Shown here piece by piece: positions 7,026 through 13,727 of a DNA stretch of 13,727 nucleotides (positions are counted from its first letter, which is position 1; each line of letters begins with the position of its first letter). Source of the DNA: Treponema sp. UBA1798. Lineage in GTDB: Bacteria; Spirochaetota; Spirochaetia; Treponematales; Treponemataceae. The DNA is taken from NCBI GenBank assembly GCA_002319875.1, contig DCFS01000073.1, forward strand, positions 1-13,727, in the 5' to 3' direction. The position numbers were made by a program, and so were the translations under genes. The notes under the pieces were generated by a model, which was given only the letters and a program-made list of their open reading frames with translations, was not told the origin of the DNA and did no database searches.

Positions 7026-7103
7026 CGACGACCGTATCAATGCAAAAGGCGGGCATCCAATAAAAAGATCAGACTTTAATACATTCCTTGATGATGCATA
7101 TAT

Positions 7104-8216
7104 TTACCAGATTCTGAGATTTTTCCCTGCTAACCGGAATACCGCTTCGATAAAATAATAATCACCGTAGATAATCGGTACGTGATTTGCTGTTTTTGAG
7201 TGGTAGGCTGCAGTACCGTAGTCTACAATGCCGTCTCGCTCTCTGTTCCAGTTACAGAACAGCTCATCGGTTACATGTATGAGTCTTTCCGCTGCATTTC
7301 GATATGTCTTACCTTCAATATCTCCGAGTATATCTGCGATTTCGAGCAATCCGCATGCGGCGCAGCATCCTGCAGTACTGTCATAACGTACCGGGATAGC
7401 AGGCTGTCTGAAGTCTACCGGTGTTTTATAATCATATTTTTCTTCTTCCTTTATAAATGTGTCAGCTGCCTTGCGTGCTGTATAAAGATATTCCTCTTTA
7501 CGGGTATGTGTATAGCTCAGTGCAAATCCGTAAATAGCCCAGCTTTGACCACGGGTCCATAACGATCCAGATGCATATCCCTGACCGGCAGGGGTGTCAA
7601 GGACATCACCGTTTTCCGGATTCAGGATTGCAATATGGCTACAAGAACCGTCTGGACGTATGATTTTTTTTATAACAGTATCGGCATGATCTTCTGCAAT
7701 AAAACGGAACCTGGGATCACCTGTCTGGTCGCTTGCCCAGTACAGAATATTGATGTTCAGCATTGAATCTACAATGATCCATCCGATTTTTTCATCATTC
7801 CAGCAGCGGATAAATTTACCGCGCGGATTATAACGACCGGCAAGAAGTGTTGCCGCGTGCAGACCCCGTTTTAGAGATGCTTTATTCCCGGTAAGCCGGT
7901 AATCGGCAACTGCGGAAGGCAGCCACATAAAGCCTACGTCGTGATGCAGTCCGAGAAAATCATTGAATGCAGCATCAAGCCTGTTTTCTACCTGTACAGC
8001 ACAGGTTCTGTATATGTCGCTTCCTGTAGCGTTATACAACTGCCAGAGAATTCCCGGCCAGAAACCATTTGTCCACCAGCATATATCCGTTTCCGTCATA
8101 TCGTCGTAGCTGCCTGTTTTTTTATCAGCAATATAGGGAATTTTTGAACCGGTTCGCTTTACTTCACTCTCCATTTTTTCCAGTATTGACTGGTATATCG
8201 TTTCGATAGTTCTCAT
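7104..8216 (-). CDS. GH88 unsaturated glucuronyl hydrolase
   Basis: The family removes the delta-4,5-unsaturated uronic acid that polysaccharide lyases leave at the non-reducing end of oligosaccharides, by a hydration mechanism. At 370 aa it matches the Bacillus enzyme (377 aa) and has no signal peptide, so it acts in the cytoplasm after import. The two catalytic Asp residues are visible: D93 in GLHHDVGFMW and D150 in IGWIIVDSMLNINIL. Other family blocks are WTNGFWPGILW (48-58), GSLWTRGQSWAIYGFALS (217-234), RYDSTAGCCAACGLLEIA and the C-terminal YGDYYFIEAVFRL. It is the last gene of the transporter operon, 67 bp after permease 2. Its ribosome site is weak (ACGGAAAT, too far upstream), so translation may depend on its position in the operon. 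GAG-derived versus plant or microbial uronates cannot be told apart from sequence. Confidence 0.93.
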   Translation of the reverse strand: MRTIETIYQSILEKMESEVKRTGSKIPYIADKKTGSYDDMTETDICWWTNGFWPGILWQLYNATGSDIYRTCAVQVENRLDAAFNDFLGLHHDVGFMWLPSAVADYRLTGNKASLKRGLHAATLLAGRYNPRGKFIRCWNDEKIGWIIVDSMLNINILYWASDQTGDPRFRFIAEDHADTVIKKIIRPDGSCSHIAILNPENGDVLDTPAGQGYASGSLWTRGQSWAIYGFALSYTHTRKEEYLYTARKAADTFIKEEEKYDYKTPVDFRQPAIPVRYDSTAGCCAACGLLEIADILGDIEGKTYRNAAERLIHVTDELFCNWNRERDGIVDYGTAAYHSKTANHVPIIYGDYYFIEAVFRLAGKNLRIW

Positions 8217-8283
8217 AATATGGGTATTTCCGTTTTTCTCTTTTGTTTTTGTGTTTAACGTATCCAGTCTGATCCGTGTGTTG

Positions 8284-9120
8284 TTAGCTTTTTACTGCAC
8301 CGGCCATAATACCATTGATGAAATATTTCTGGAGAAATATAAATATGATGATAACAGGTACGATTGCTACTAGTGTTCCGCAGAACAATACATCATATCG
8401 TACCTGGAATTCCCCGATAAATGAGAATATTTCAACATTAATAGTTTTTGGTTGATTAGCCGGCATAACCATCATCGGCATGAGGAAATCATTCCAGATT
8501 CCTACGCCTTGAAGTATCAGCATGCTTGCAGTACAAGGCTTGAGAAGCGGGAAGACGATTTTCCAGAATGTTTTGAATGGAGATGAACCATCGATGGCTG
8601 CACTTTCTTCTATCTCTTTTGGAACACTCCGGATGAACGAGCAGTACAACAGGGTTCCGAAACTTGAGGCTCCGCTGATATAAATTATAACAGGTGCAAG
8701 CATCGTTCCGAAGAGTCCGATGACTCGCAGTTCCCTGAACAGAGGAATCATATATGCCTGAAAAGGAATCATCATGCCGGCAAGAAAAAGCGGGTAGAAA
8801 AACGAACTGAACTTTCCGCTACGTCGCTCTATTACATAAGAGCTCATAGGAACAACCAGAATTATAAAAAAACAGGAAACTGTTGTCAGTATAAAACTGT
8901 TAACTGTGGCTCTCGGAATACTTGTTTTATTCCACAGGTAAAAAAAATTACTGAAGTTGATCCTTTTGGGCAGACCTATAGGATTTTTCAGAATTTCTCC
9001 GTTTGTTTTAAATGCCGATAGTATTGAAAAAAGCATAGGAAAGAAAAAGGCGAGAGCAAGAATTGCGACAATAAAGAAAAGAATATAATCGCCTGTTTTC
9101 CATTTTTTACTGTTATGCAT
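8284..9120 (-). CDS. ABC sugar importer permease 2 (MalG-like, CUT1)
   Basis: This is the second membrane subunit of the importer (278 aa). Six helices are expected, from YILFFIVAILALAFFFPMLF (12-31) to VAIVPVIIIFIFL (251-263). The cytoplasmic EAA loop that docks the ATPase is at about 169-194 (EIEESAAIDGSSPFKTFWKIVFPLLKP), and the C-terminus QKYFINGIMAGAVKS is typical of MalG relatives. The start is set by GGAGG 6 bases upstream. The ATG lies one base after the stop of permease 1, which implies translational coupling. No ATPase gene is nearby. Confidence 0.96.
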   Translation of the reverse strand: MHNSKKWKTGDYILFFIVAILALAFFFPMLFSILSAFKTNGEILKNPIGLPKRINFSNFFYLWNKTSIPRATVNSFILTTVSCFFIILVVPMSSYVIERRSGKFSSFFYPLFLAGMMIPFQAYMIPLFRELRVIGLFGTMLAPVIIYISGASSFGTLLYCSFIRSVPKEIEESAAIDGSSPFKTFWKIVFPLLKPCTASMLILQGVGIWNDFLMPMMVMPANQPKTINVEIFSFIGEFQVRYDVLFCGTLVAIVPVIIIFIFLQKYFINGIMAGAVKS

Positions 9121-9121
9121 G

Positions 9122-10006
9122 TCATACCTCCACTTCGAATCTTCTGATCAGTTTTGTTTCTACAAGGCTGAATACCATTGTCAACAGGAACAGTATCAGT
9201 GCGATAGCAGTGCCGTATCCCTGTTTTCCTTCGCTGAATGCTACGGTATAGATTTGATATGTCAGAGTTTCAGTTGCAAAGCCAGGCCCTCCACTTGTCA
9301 TTGCGACAATCTGATCGAAGACCTTGAGACCGTTGATCAGCGATAGTGTAAGGTTGATTGTAAAAGAACCCGCAAGCATGGGAACGGTAATTGAAAAAAA
9401 CTTGCGGATCGGAGATACACCGTCTATATCTGCAGCTTCAAGAATGTCTGATGGAATGCTGTTAAGTCCTGCGATATAGATGATCATATAGTAGCCGGCT
9501 CCTTTCCATACCATGACGAATATGATACTCCAGAGTGCTATTCCGGGATTGCCAAGCCAATTTATAGAGGCAATTTTCAGATGGTTCAGAACAACGTTGA
9601 ATATACCGAAACTGTAATTCATCAGTGCTACCCAGATGTAGCCGGTAACGATTCCGCTCAGAAGATTCGGCAGATAGAAAATACTGCGGAACAGAGTTCT
9701 TGCTTTCAGAACTTTGTCGAGAATGAGAGCAAGTGTAAGTGCGACGATGTTTTCAAGAATGGCCAGTGCAACGGCCAGAAAAATCGTATTTCTGAAGGCG
9801 TTCCAGAAACGCTCGTCGTGAATGAGATCCATATAATTTCGTAATCCGATGAACTGCATATGAGGTGAAAGCCCATCCCAGCTGGTAAGACTGAAATAGA
9901 TACTCATAACTGCAGGCATAATAACAAAAAGTGAGAACATCAAAATTGAAGGGAAAGCCATCCAGACAGGAATCCGTTTTATCAGTCCTGTTTTCTTGAG
10001 TGTCAT
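9122..10006 (-). CDS. ABC sugar importer permease 1 (MalF-like, CUT1)
   Basis: This is the first membrane subunit of the carbohydrate importer (294 aa). The family pattern is clear: an N-terminal helix (WMAFPSILMFSLFVIMPAVMSIYFSL), SWDGL with the FIGLRNYMDL motif, and an EAA loop at about 189-212 (LEAADIDGVSPIRKFFSITVPMLAG). The late segment LINGLKVFDQIVAMTSGGPGFATETLTYQIY (223-253) is typical of CUT1 permeases of the MalF/UgpA type. AGGAAG stands 7 bases before the ATG. It is separated from the binding-protein gene by 78 bp containing a strong hairpin, and is followed immediately by permease 2. Confidence 0.96.
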   Translation of the reverse strand: MTLKKTGLIKRIPVWMAFPSILMFSLFVIMPAVMSIYFSLTSWDGLSPHMQFIGLRNYMDLIHDERFWNAFRNTIFLAVALAILENIVALTLALILDKVLKARTLFRSIFYLPNLLSGIVTGYIWVALMNYSFGIFNVVLNHLKIASINWLGNPGIALWSIIFVMVWKGAGYYMIIYIAGLNSIPSDILEAADIDGVSPIRKFFSITVPMLAGSFTINLTLSLINGLKVFDQIVAMTSGGPGFATETLTYQIYTVAFSEGKQGYGTAIALILFLLTMVFSLVETKLIRRFEVEV

Positions 10007-10040
10007 ATAAAACTTCCTGGAAAATTGAAATAAACAAAAT

Positions 10041-10069
10041 CCGGTTTTCCGTTGTGACCGGAATACCGG
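10041..10069 (-). terminator. Hairpin between binding-protein and permease genes, probable attenuator
   Basis: On the minus strand the transcript folds into an 11-bp stem with one A-A mismatch (5' arm CCGGTATTCCG, 3' arm CGGAAAACCGG) around a 7-base loop. A T-rich run (ATTTTGTTTATTT) follows. It starts 15 bases after the binding-protein stop and ends 34 bases before the permease start. Such elements often stabilise the upstream mRNA or partly terminate, keeping binding protein in excess over the membrane subunits. Confidence 0.72.
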
Positions 10070-10084
10070 AAAGTTAACAGACCT

Positions 10085-11392
10085 TTATAGCGAAGATTTT
10101 ACAAGTTGTGTCGGATTGAAATCACGGATGCTTATAACCCATTGGTCATCCATCGCCTGCACCAGCTGTTGCGGGGTAATCTGTCCCATCAGTAATTCCT
10201 GAACCTTCTTGTACGTCCAGTTGCGGTAGGAAGGTGGAAGCTCGTTTTCGCCGACTCCCATGTTCCACATAAGTGTTTTGGGCAGCGTATTGTTCAGTTT
10301 CAGTATTGTTCCCATAAGCGGAGTTGTATCGTATACCATCTTCTCTTTTGTAGTCGGAAGAGAATTTGTCGTTTTTAGAAACGTTGTATACTGAGCTTTG
10401 CTGAAAAAATATTTGATGAATGCGTTGAAGGCTGCTTTTTTATCCGGATTCTGTGCAGCAGCCTTCGTCAGAGCCCACCCCTGGCTTGTCGCTCCGCCAT
10501 TCAGAATTACATGTCCTTTTTCATCTGGAACAGGAAAGCAGCCGATCTTAAAATCTGGATCGGCTTCCATAATCTGGGTAATTGTCCACGAACCGGTAAA
10601 TATCATGGATGTTTTTTCTCCTGCAAGCAGCCCTACGAGTTCATTTTCCTTTGTACTCATAAACCCTTTTTCCATATCTCCGCTCTGAAACAGATATGCG
10701 AGTTTTGACATTGCATCGATCATTTCCGGGGTATTGAATTTTACTTCTTTCTTATATATTTTTGAGATAAAATCAGGATCACCATGAGTGACATACTGCG
10801 TCAGATAATAGTTGAACAGAAATCCGATATGCCAGATGTCTGCTACGCCTGCGGCCATAGGTGCAATGTCATGTGACTTGAGGGCATCGCAGATTTTTAG
10901 AAAATCCGCATAGTTTTTCGGATTTTCGTTAATACCCCATTTATCGAACAAGGTTTTATTATAAAGTATAATATGTGGATACTGTGCGACGAAAGGAGCT
11001 GTATAAACTGTGCCATAAACAGGAATTGTCGTTTCAAATAGTGTCTGTAAATCCTGCGGGATCGGTTCAAGCATACCGGCACGTACAAAAACTGGAACGT
11101 CCCGGCATTCGAAAATATCAGGCATCTGTCCGGATGCATTCAGTGTTTTCAAACTGTCGAGATAGGCACCTGTACTGATGGAAAGATTTTCCTGCAGCCG
11201 GTACAGATTCTGAGATTTATTGAAATTTTGTACAATGGTATGAATTGCTTCTTTTGTTGTAACATCTCCAGTTGCAAATGTTATGGAAACGGATACCGGT
11301 TTTTTTAAGTTTGAAGATGTTTCCGATACGCCGTTGGCGAATAATACCGTACCGGATAGTAACATAAAATATAAAAGCAATGTTTTTTTCAT
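10085..11392 (-). CDS. Extracellular sugar-binding protein of the CUT1 importer
   Basis: This periplasmic protein should capture the oligosaccharide and deliver it to the permeases (UgpB/MalE-type family, COG1653). I use the ATG at 11390-11392 (435 aa), with a perfect AGGAGG 6 bases upstream. An ATG 24 bases earlier lies before that site. The signal peptide is MKKTLLLYFMLLSGTVLFA, with cleavage likely before NGVSE. There is no lipobox Cys, so it is probably soluble. Family features are SGQMPDIFEC (87-96), the segment IILYNKTLFDKWGINENPKNYADFLKIC, AGEKTSMIFTGSWT with a conserved Trp, and a late SxGWALTKAA-like block (TSQGWALTKAAAQNPDKKAAFNAFIKYF). It leads the transporter-GH88 operon, and the hairpin after it should raise its level over the permeases. 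The ligand is inferred from GH88: an unsaturated uronate-ended oligosaccharide. Confidence 0.95.
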   Translation of the reverse strand: MKKTLLLYFMLLSGTVLFANGVSETSSNLKKPVSVSITFATGDVTTKEAIHTIVQNFNKSQNLYRLQENLSISTGAYLDSLKTLNASGQMPDIFECRDVPVFVRAGMLEPIPQDLQTLFETTIPVYGTVYTAPFVAQYPHIILYNKTLFDKWGINENPKNYADFLKICDALKSHDIAPMAAGVADIWHIGFLFNYYLTQYVTHGDPDFISKIYKKEVKFNTPEMIDAMSKLAYLFQSGDMEKGFMSTKENELVGLLAGEKTSMIFTGSWTITQIMEADPDFKIGCFPVPDEKGHVILNGGATSQGWALTKAAAQNPDKKAAFNAFIKYFFSKAQYTTFLKTTNSLPTTKEKMVYDTTPLMGTILKLNNTLPKTLMWNMGVGENELPPSYRNWTYKKVQELLMGQITPQQLVQAMDDQWVISIRDFNPTQLVKSSL

Positions 11393-11438
11393 AAATTTCC
11401 TCCTATATTGATACAATTTGATATTTTACTGAGATGTG

Positions 11439-11449
11439 TTTTGTGTCAA
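11439..11449. promoter_or_regulatory. TTGACACAAAA element at the transporter promoter
   Basis: The 11-bp word TTGACACAAAA, on the minus strand here, is identical to the one at 5827-5837 (plus strand) in front of GH31. It lies at or just before the inferred transcription start of the binding-protein operon. It may be a shared regulator site, but TTGACA is also a perfect -35 box and could pair with TAAAAT 15 bp downstream on the minus strand. Confidence 0.4.
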
Positions 11450-11454
11450 TTAAT

Positions 11455-11483
11455 ACTTTACTACCATAATTTGAGTTTGTAAA
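11455..11483 (-). promoter_or_regulatory. Probable promoter of the binding-protein/permease/GH88 operon
   Basis: On the minus strand TTTACA (11478-11483), 17 bp, and TAAAGT (11455-11460, 4 of 6 bases). The -35 box and next two bases (TTTACAAA) equal those of the GH31 promoter. Transcription would start near 11448, giving a leader of about 55 bases. An alternative is TTGACA-15-TAAAAT just downstream; I cannot choose between them. Confidence 0.42.
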
Positions 11484-11560
11484 GGTAAAAATTAAAATAT
11501 TTTATTGTTTTAATATAATAAAAAGTAGAAAAAAGTTTGTTTATAATTTAAATGATATAT

Positions 11561-11582
11561 ATTGACATTGTATAGTGTCAAT
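11561..11582. promoter_or_regulatory. Perfect inverted repeat ATTGACA-N8-TGTCAAT, candidate operator
   Basis: Two exact 7-bp arms (11561-11567 and 11576-11582) enclose TTGTATAG. The site lies 29 bases after the XRE stop codon and about 80 bp upstream of the likely transporter promoter. The arms are AT-rich and no T-run follows on either strand, so a terminator is unlikely. The half-site TTGACA matches the other candidate operators in the locus. Confidence 0.5.
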
Positions 11583-11611
11583 AATAAGAAAATTTGTTCT
11601 TTCCCATTTTC

Positions 11612-11914
11612 TTACTGAATACCGTTAAATACTTCATTGATTGCATGTTGTATGCTGTATAGCAGGTCGGTACGCAGCTTTTCTTTTGAATAAAAGTCGA
11701 GAGAATTTTTATCGAACAGGTCAAGTTCATCTATTTCCAGCGCACCAGATATCCGGCTAAGCATTTTAATGGAAGGAAAATTCTTACCACTTTCGATTAA
11801 CGCGATGTAATTGGCTGAAGCTCCGCAGATTTCTGCCAGTTTTTCCTGCGACAGGCCTTTTATTTTTCGATAACGTTTCATGTTATTTGAAAGGCATAAT
11901 TGAAGGCGGTTCAT
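11612..11914 (-). CDS. Small XRE-family helix-turn-helix regulator
   Basis: This 100-aa protein is almost entirely a Cro/CI-type DNA-binding domain: NNMKRYRKIKGLSQEKLAEICGASANYIALIESGKNFPSIKMLSRISGALEIDELDLF (about 10-67), with the recognition helix around SANYIALIESGK. The C-terminal tail (about 68-100) is charged and may dimerise; there is no sensor domain. The start has AGAGG four bases before the ATG. Its stop is 219 bp before the binding-protein ATG on the same strand, so read-through into the transporter operon is possible. It is divergent from the chemoreceptor, and the paired repeats between them are candidate sites for it. Such small regulators are frequent in treponemes, often without known targets. 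Confidence 0.88.
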   Translation of the reverse strand: MNRLQLCLSNNMKRYRKIKGLSQEKLAEICGASANYIALIESGKNFPSIKMLSRISGALEIDELDLFDKNSLDFYSKEKLRTDLLYSIQHAINEVFNGIQ

Positions 11915-11937
11915 TTTTCCTCTTAACTATAACTAAT

Positions 11938-12022
11938 ATAGTGGTATTTATATTTTCATATAAATAATAGTGATTGACTATTGACTGATAGTGTGGTAAC
12001 GTTTTCATATACCACAATAATA
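11938..12022. repeat. Paired imperfect repeats with dyads between XRE and chemoreceptor genes
   Basis: Two related units about 50 bp apart share ATAGTG, GTGGTA (11941-11946 and 11993-11998), TTTTCATATA (11953-11962 and 12002-12011) and AATAATA (11963-11969 and 12016-12022). Unit 1 holds the dyad ATTTATA-N6-TATAAAT (11946-11952/11959-11965). Unit 2 holds TGTGGTA-N11-TACCACA (11992-11998/12010-12016). Between them ATTGACT occurs twice in tandem (11973-11986). They are probably binding sites for a dimeric regulator such as the adjacent XRE protein. I find no convincing promoter for either gene in this AT-rich stretch. Confidence 0.5.
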
Positions 12023-12087
12023 ATTATATAAAATTAAATTTCCGTAATAATTGAAAATATATTAATAACAAATCAGGGGCAGTGATT

Positions 12088-13727
12088 ATGTCGGAAAAAC
12101 GGATTTCTATTATGGAAAGAGCGATAGGGAACTATCAGTCTGCATCATCCGAAAAAGATTCTCGTTTCGGGAGAAAGAAAGAAAAGAAACTGGTCCTGTT
12201 CTTTTTACTAACGATAGGTACAACCATATGCGTGCTCAGTGCTGTACAGACATTGTTCATTTCTCATGTTACAAGGAAATCTGTTGAACAAAGTTATACT
12301 GATGACTGTAATCAGATAGCCGTTGCTTATTCTCTCGCGCTGGCCGGTAAAATAAGTTCCTATGTAAACAGAATGTGTGAGTATACGGAATCGGATATCG
12401 TGAAGACAGGGAATGAAATGCAAATCGTAGACTGGCTTAGACTGAATTCTGCTTCCCATAGTCATGATTTCGATTATGTCCTTTTCTGTGGTCAGGATGG
12501 AACGGCATATACTGATACAGGGTCGCAGGTACAAATCCTTGACCGCTCATATTTTAAGGCTATTATGCAGGATGGGAAAGAAACTTTTGTAGATGATCCT
12601 GTTATTTCAAAAACGACGGGGAAACCGATAATTCATATTGCCCGCGTTGCAAAAGCTGGTAGCCGGGTAATCGGGTTTTTCGCCGGAGTTGTGAGTCTTG
12701 ATACGATTCAAAAACTGATAAACGATATAAAACTCGGGGATAGTGGTTATGCATGGCTGCTTGCCGGAGACGGTACTGTTATTGCACATCAGGATACCAG
12801 TCTTGTTATGAATAAAAACTTTCTTACCGGACTGGAAAAGGATCATGCCGATATTACGGATCTGGCAAAAAAAATGACGGCCGGGGGCACAGGTACTGTC
12901 TGGATAAATGGTTTTCATGGCAGCAGGGAATGCATTGTATATGCTCCGGTTCAGGGAACCTCCTGGAGCTTTGCTTTTGCCGTGTCAGAATCCCAAGTGT
13001 ATAAAACTGCAGCAAAACTTGTAGGGAATATGATATACACAGCACTGGTTATTCTTGCAGTACTGCTTGTTGTGAGCGGAGAAATCATATTTTTTGCACT
13101 AAAACCGCTGCGTATTGTTGAAAATACTATTTCCGGTATCGCATCAGGGAATGCCGATCTTACCAAACGGATTGATGTAAAATCAGATAATGAAATTGGT
13201 TCTGTGGTAAAAGGTTTTAATCTTTTTGCCGGAAAACTTCAGTCGATTATTGCAGAACTAAAAGGATCGAAGAATGTTCTGGCCGAGATTGGAGATAATC
13301 TGAATAGCGGTATACATGATACTTCCGCTGCGATTACACAGATCCTGTCGAATATAGAAAATGTGAAAGGACATATTACGGATCAGGCTGCCGGTGTGGA
13401 AGAAACCGCTGGTGCCGTCCATGAAATTGCTTCGAATATTGCATCTCTTGAACGGATGATAGAAACACAGGCAGCCGGAGTGACCCAGGCTTCTTCTGCT
13501 GTGGAGGAAATGATCGGCAATATCAATTCAGTTAATGCTTCGGTTGAAAAAATGGCTGAATCGTTTAGCGTTCTTGAAAAAAACGCTGCTGATGGAAGTT
13601 CCAAACAGCAGGATGTGAATGGACGCATTGAACAGATCGAAAGCGAATCAGAAATGCTTCAGGAAGCTAATACTGTAATCGCCAGCATTGCAAGTCAGAC
13701 GAATCTTCTTGCGATGAATGCTGCCAT
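12088..13727 (+). CDS. Methyl-accepting chemotaxis protein with dCACHE-like sensor, partial (C-terminus beyond the window)
   Basis: This is a membrane chemoreceptor that would signal ligand binding to CheA/CheW and so to the flagella. AGGGG lies 8 bases before the ATG, and 546 codons are present. A cytoplasmic N-terminal stretch of about 34 residues precedes helix 1 (LVLFFLLTIGTTICVLSAVQTLFI, 35-58). The periplasmic sensor (about 60-307) is dCACHE-like, with LDRSYFKAIMQDGKETFVDDPVISKTTGKPIIHIARVV-type membrane-distal sequence at 151-190 and GDSGYAWLLAGDGTVIAH at 217-234. Helix 2 is at about 311-338. A HAMP domain follows (KPLRIVENTISGIASGNADLTKRI, about 339-395), then the long coiled coil. 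The window ends inside the conserved tip IASIASQTNLLAMNAA (531-546). I do not see the full dCACHE amino-acid-binding motif, so the ligand is unknown. The sugar importer next door makes a sugar-related signal possible but unproven. Confidence 0.95.
   Translation, partial: MSEKRISIMERAIGNYQSASSEKDSRFGRKKEKKLVLFFLLTIGTTICVLSAVQTLFISHVTRKSVEQSYTDDCNQIAVAYSLALAGKISSYVNRMCEYTESDIVKTGNEMQIVDWLRLNSASHSHDFDYVLFCGQDGTAYTDTGSQVQILDRSYFKAIMQDGKETFVDDPVISKTTGKPIIHIARVAKAGSRVIGFFAGVVSLDTIQKLINDIKLGDSGYAWLLAGDGTVIAHQDTSLVMNKNFLTGLEKDHADITDLAKKMTAGGTGTVWINGFHGSRECIVYAPVQGTSWSFAFAVSESQVYKTAAKLVGNMIYTALVILAVLLVVSGEIIFFALKPLRIVENTISGIASGNADLTKRIDVKSDNEIGSVVKGFNLFAGKLQSIIAELKGSKNVLAEIGDNLNSGIHDTSAAITQILSNIENVKGHITDQAAGVEETAGAVHEIASNIASLERMIETQAAGVTQASSAVEEMIGNINSVNASVEKMAESFSVLEKNAADGSSKQQDVNGRIEQIESESEMLQEANTVIASIASQTNLLAMNAA

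Noticed and set aside
9753..10037. Minus-strand frame of 94 codons overlapping the start of permease 1
   Set aside because: It is a different frame of clear MalF coding sequence, and its start lies in the hairpin-permease gap without a better ribosome site.
11561..11582. Intrinsic terminator after the XRE gene
   Set aside because: The 7-bp arms are AT-rich, the loop is 8 bases and no T-run follows on the minus strand; an operator fits better.
11563..11602. Plus-strand promoter TTGACA-17-TAAGAA
   Set aside because: No plus-strand gene starts before 12088, and it would run antisense through the XRE gene; the TTGACA is explained by the inverted repeat.
12208..13166. Several minus-strand frames of 63-108 codons
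   Set aside because: All are antisense to the chemoreceptor, which has a convincing domain order and a good ribosome site.
1..13727. Phage, transposon, CRISPR, toxin-antitoxin or secondary-metabolite system
   Set aside because: No integrase, transposase, cas gene, regular repeat array, terminal inverted repeats or biosynthetic genes were seen. The small XRE gene has no toxin partner beside it.

Overview
The window looks like a piece of a spirochaete chromosome, most likely Treponema or a close relative. The evidence is indirect. The chemoreceptor ends in the IASQTNLLAMNAA form of the signalling tip. The solute-binding protein has the FANG-VSE signal-peptide end common in treponemes. The short XRE regulator is of a type abundant in that genus. 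The sugar importer has no ATPase gene of its own. There are no tRNA, rRNA, CRISPR or insertion-sequence signals, and codon use looks even throughout.

Left block (1-3729), all on the minus strand: a partial exported protein of unknown function, directly downstream of a complete bacterial-type prolyl-tRNA synthetase (proS), then a seven-helix membrane protein with a C-terminal GGDEF (diguanylate cyclase) domain. proS has a near-consensus promoter so close to its ATG that the mRNA may be leaderless.

Central block (3730-11914), a carbohydrate-scavenging locus. A GH31 alpha-glycosidase (minus) is divergent from a LacI-family regulator (plus). Tail-to-tail with the regulator is a minus-strand operon read in the order solute-binding protein, permease 1, permease 2, GH88 unsaturated glucuronyl hydrolase, with a small XRE regulator upstream. 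The likely scheme (inference) is import of a delta-4,5-unsaturated, uronate-ended oligosaccharide by the CUT1 ABC importer. GH88 would then remove the unsaturated uronic acid in the cytoplasm, GH31 would cleave an alpha-glycosidic bond, and the LacI protein would sense a product. No polysaccharide lyase, sulfatase or transport ATPase is present, so the substrate is probably released by neighbours or by enzymes encoded elsewhere.

The regulatory DNA is the most interesting part. The GH31 and lacI promoters are back-to-back with almost fully overlapping -35 boxes and a TGACA-type dyad just downstream of each. The same 11-bp word, TTGACACAAAA, recurs at the transporter promoter. A perfect TTGACA/TGTCAA dyad lies further upstream. 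The LacI protein lacks the usual hinge-helix signature. A mismatched 11-bp hairpin separates the binding-protein gene from the permease genes.

Right block (11915-13727): an AT-rich divergent region with two related repeat/dyad units between the XRE gene and a plus-strand methyl-accepting chemotaxis protein. That protein has a dCACHE-like sensor and a HAMP domain, and is cut by the window edge inside its signalling tip. I see no clearly new system. The locus is a compact sugar import and hydrolysis unit with unusual promoter architecture.
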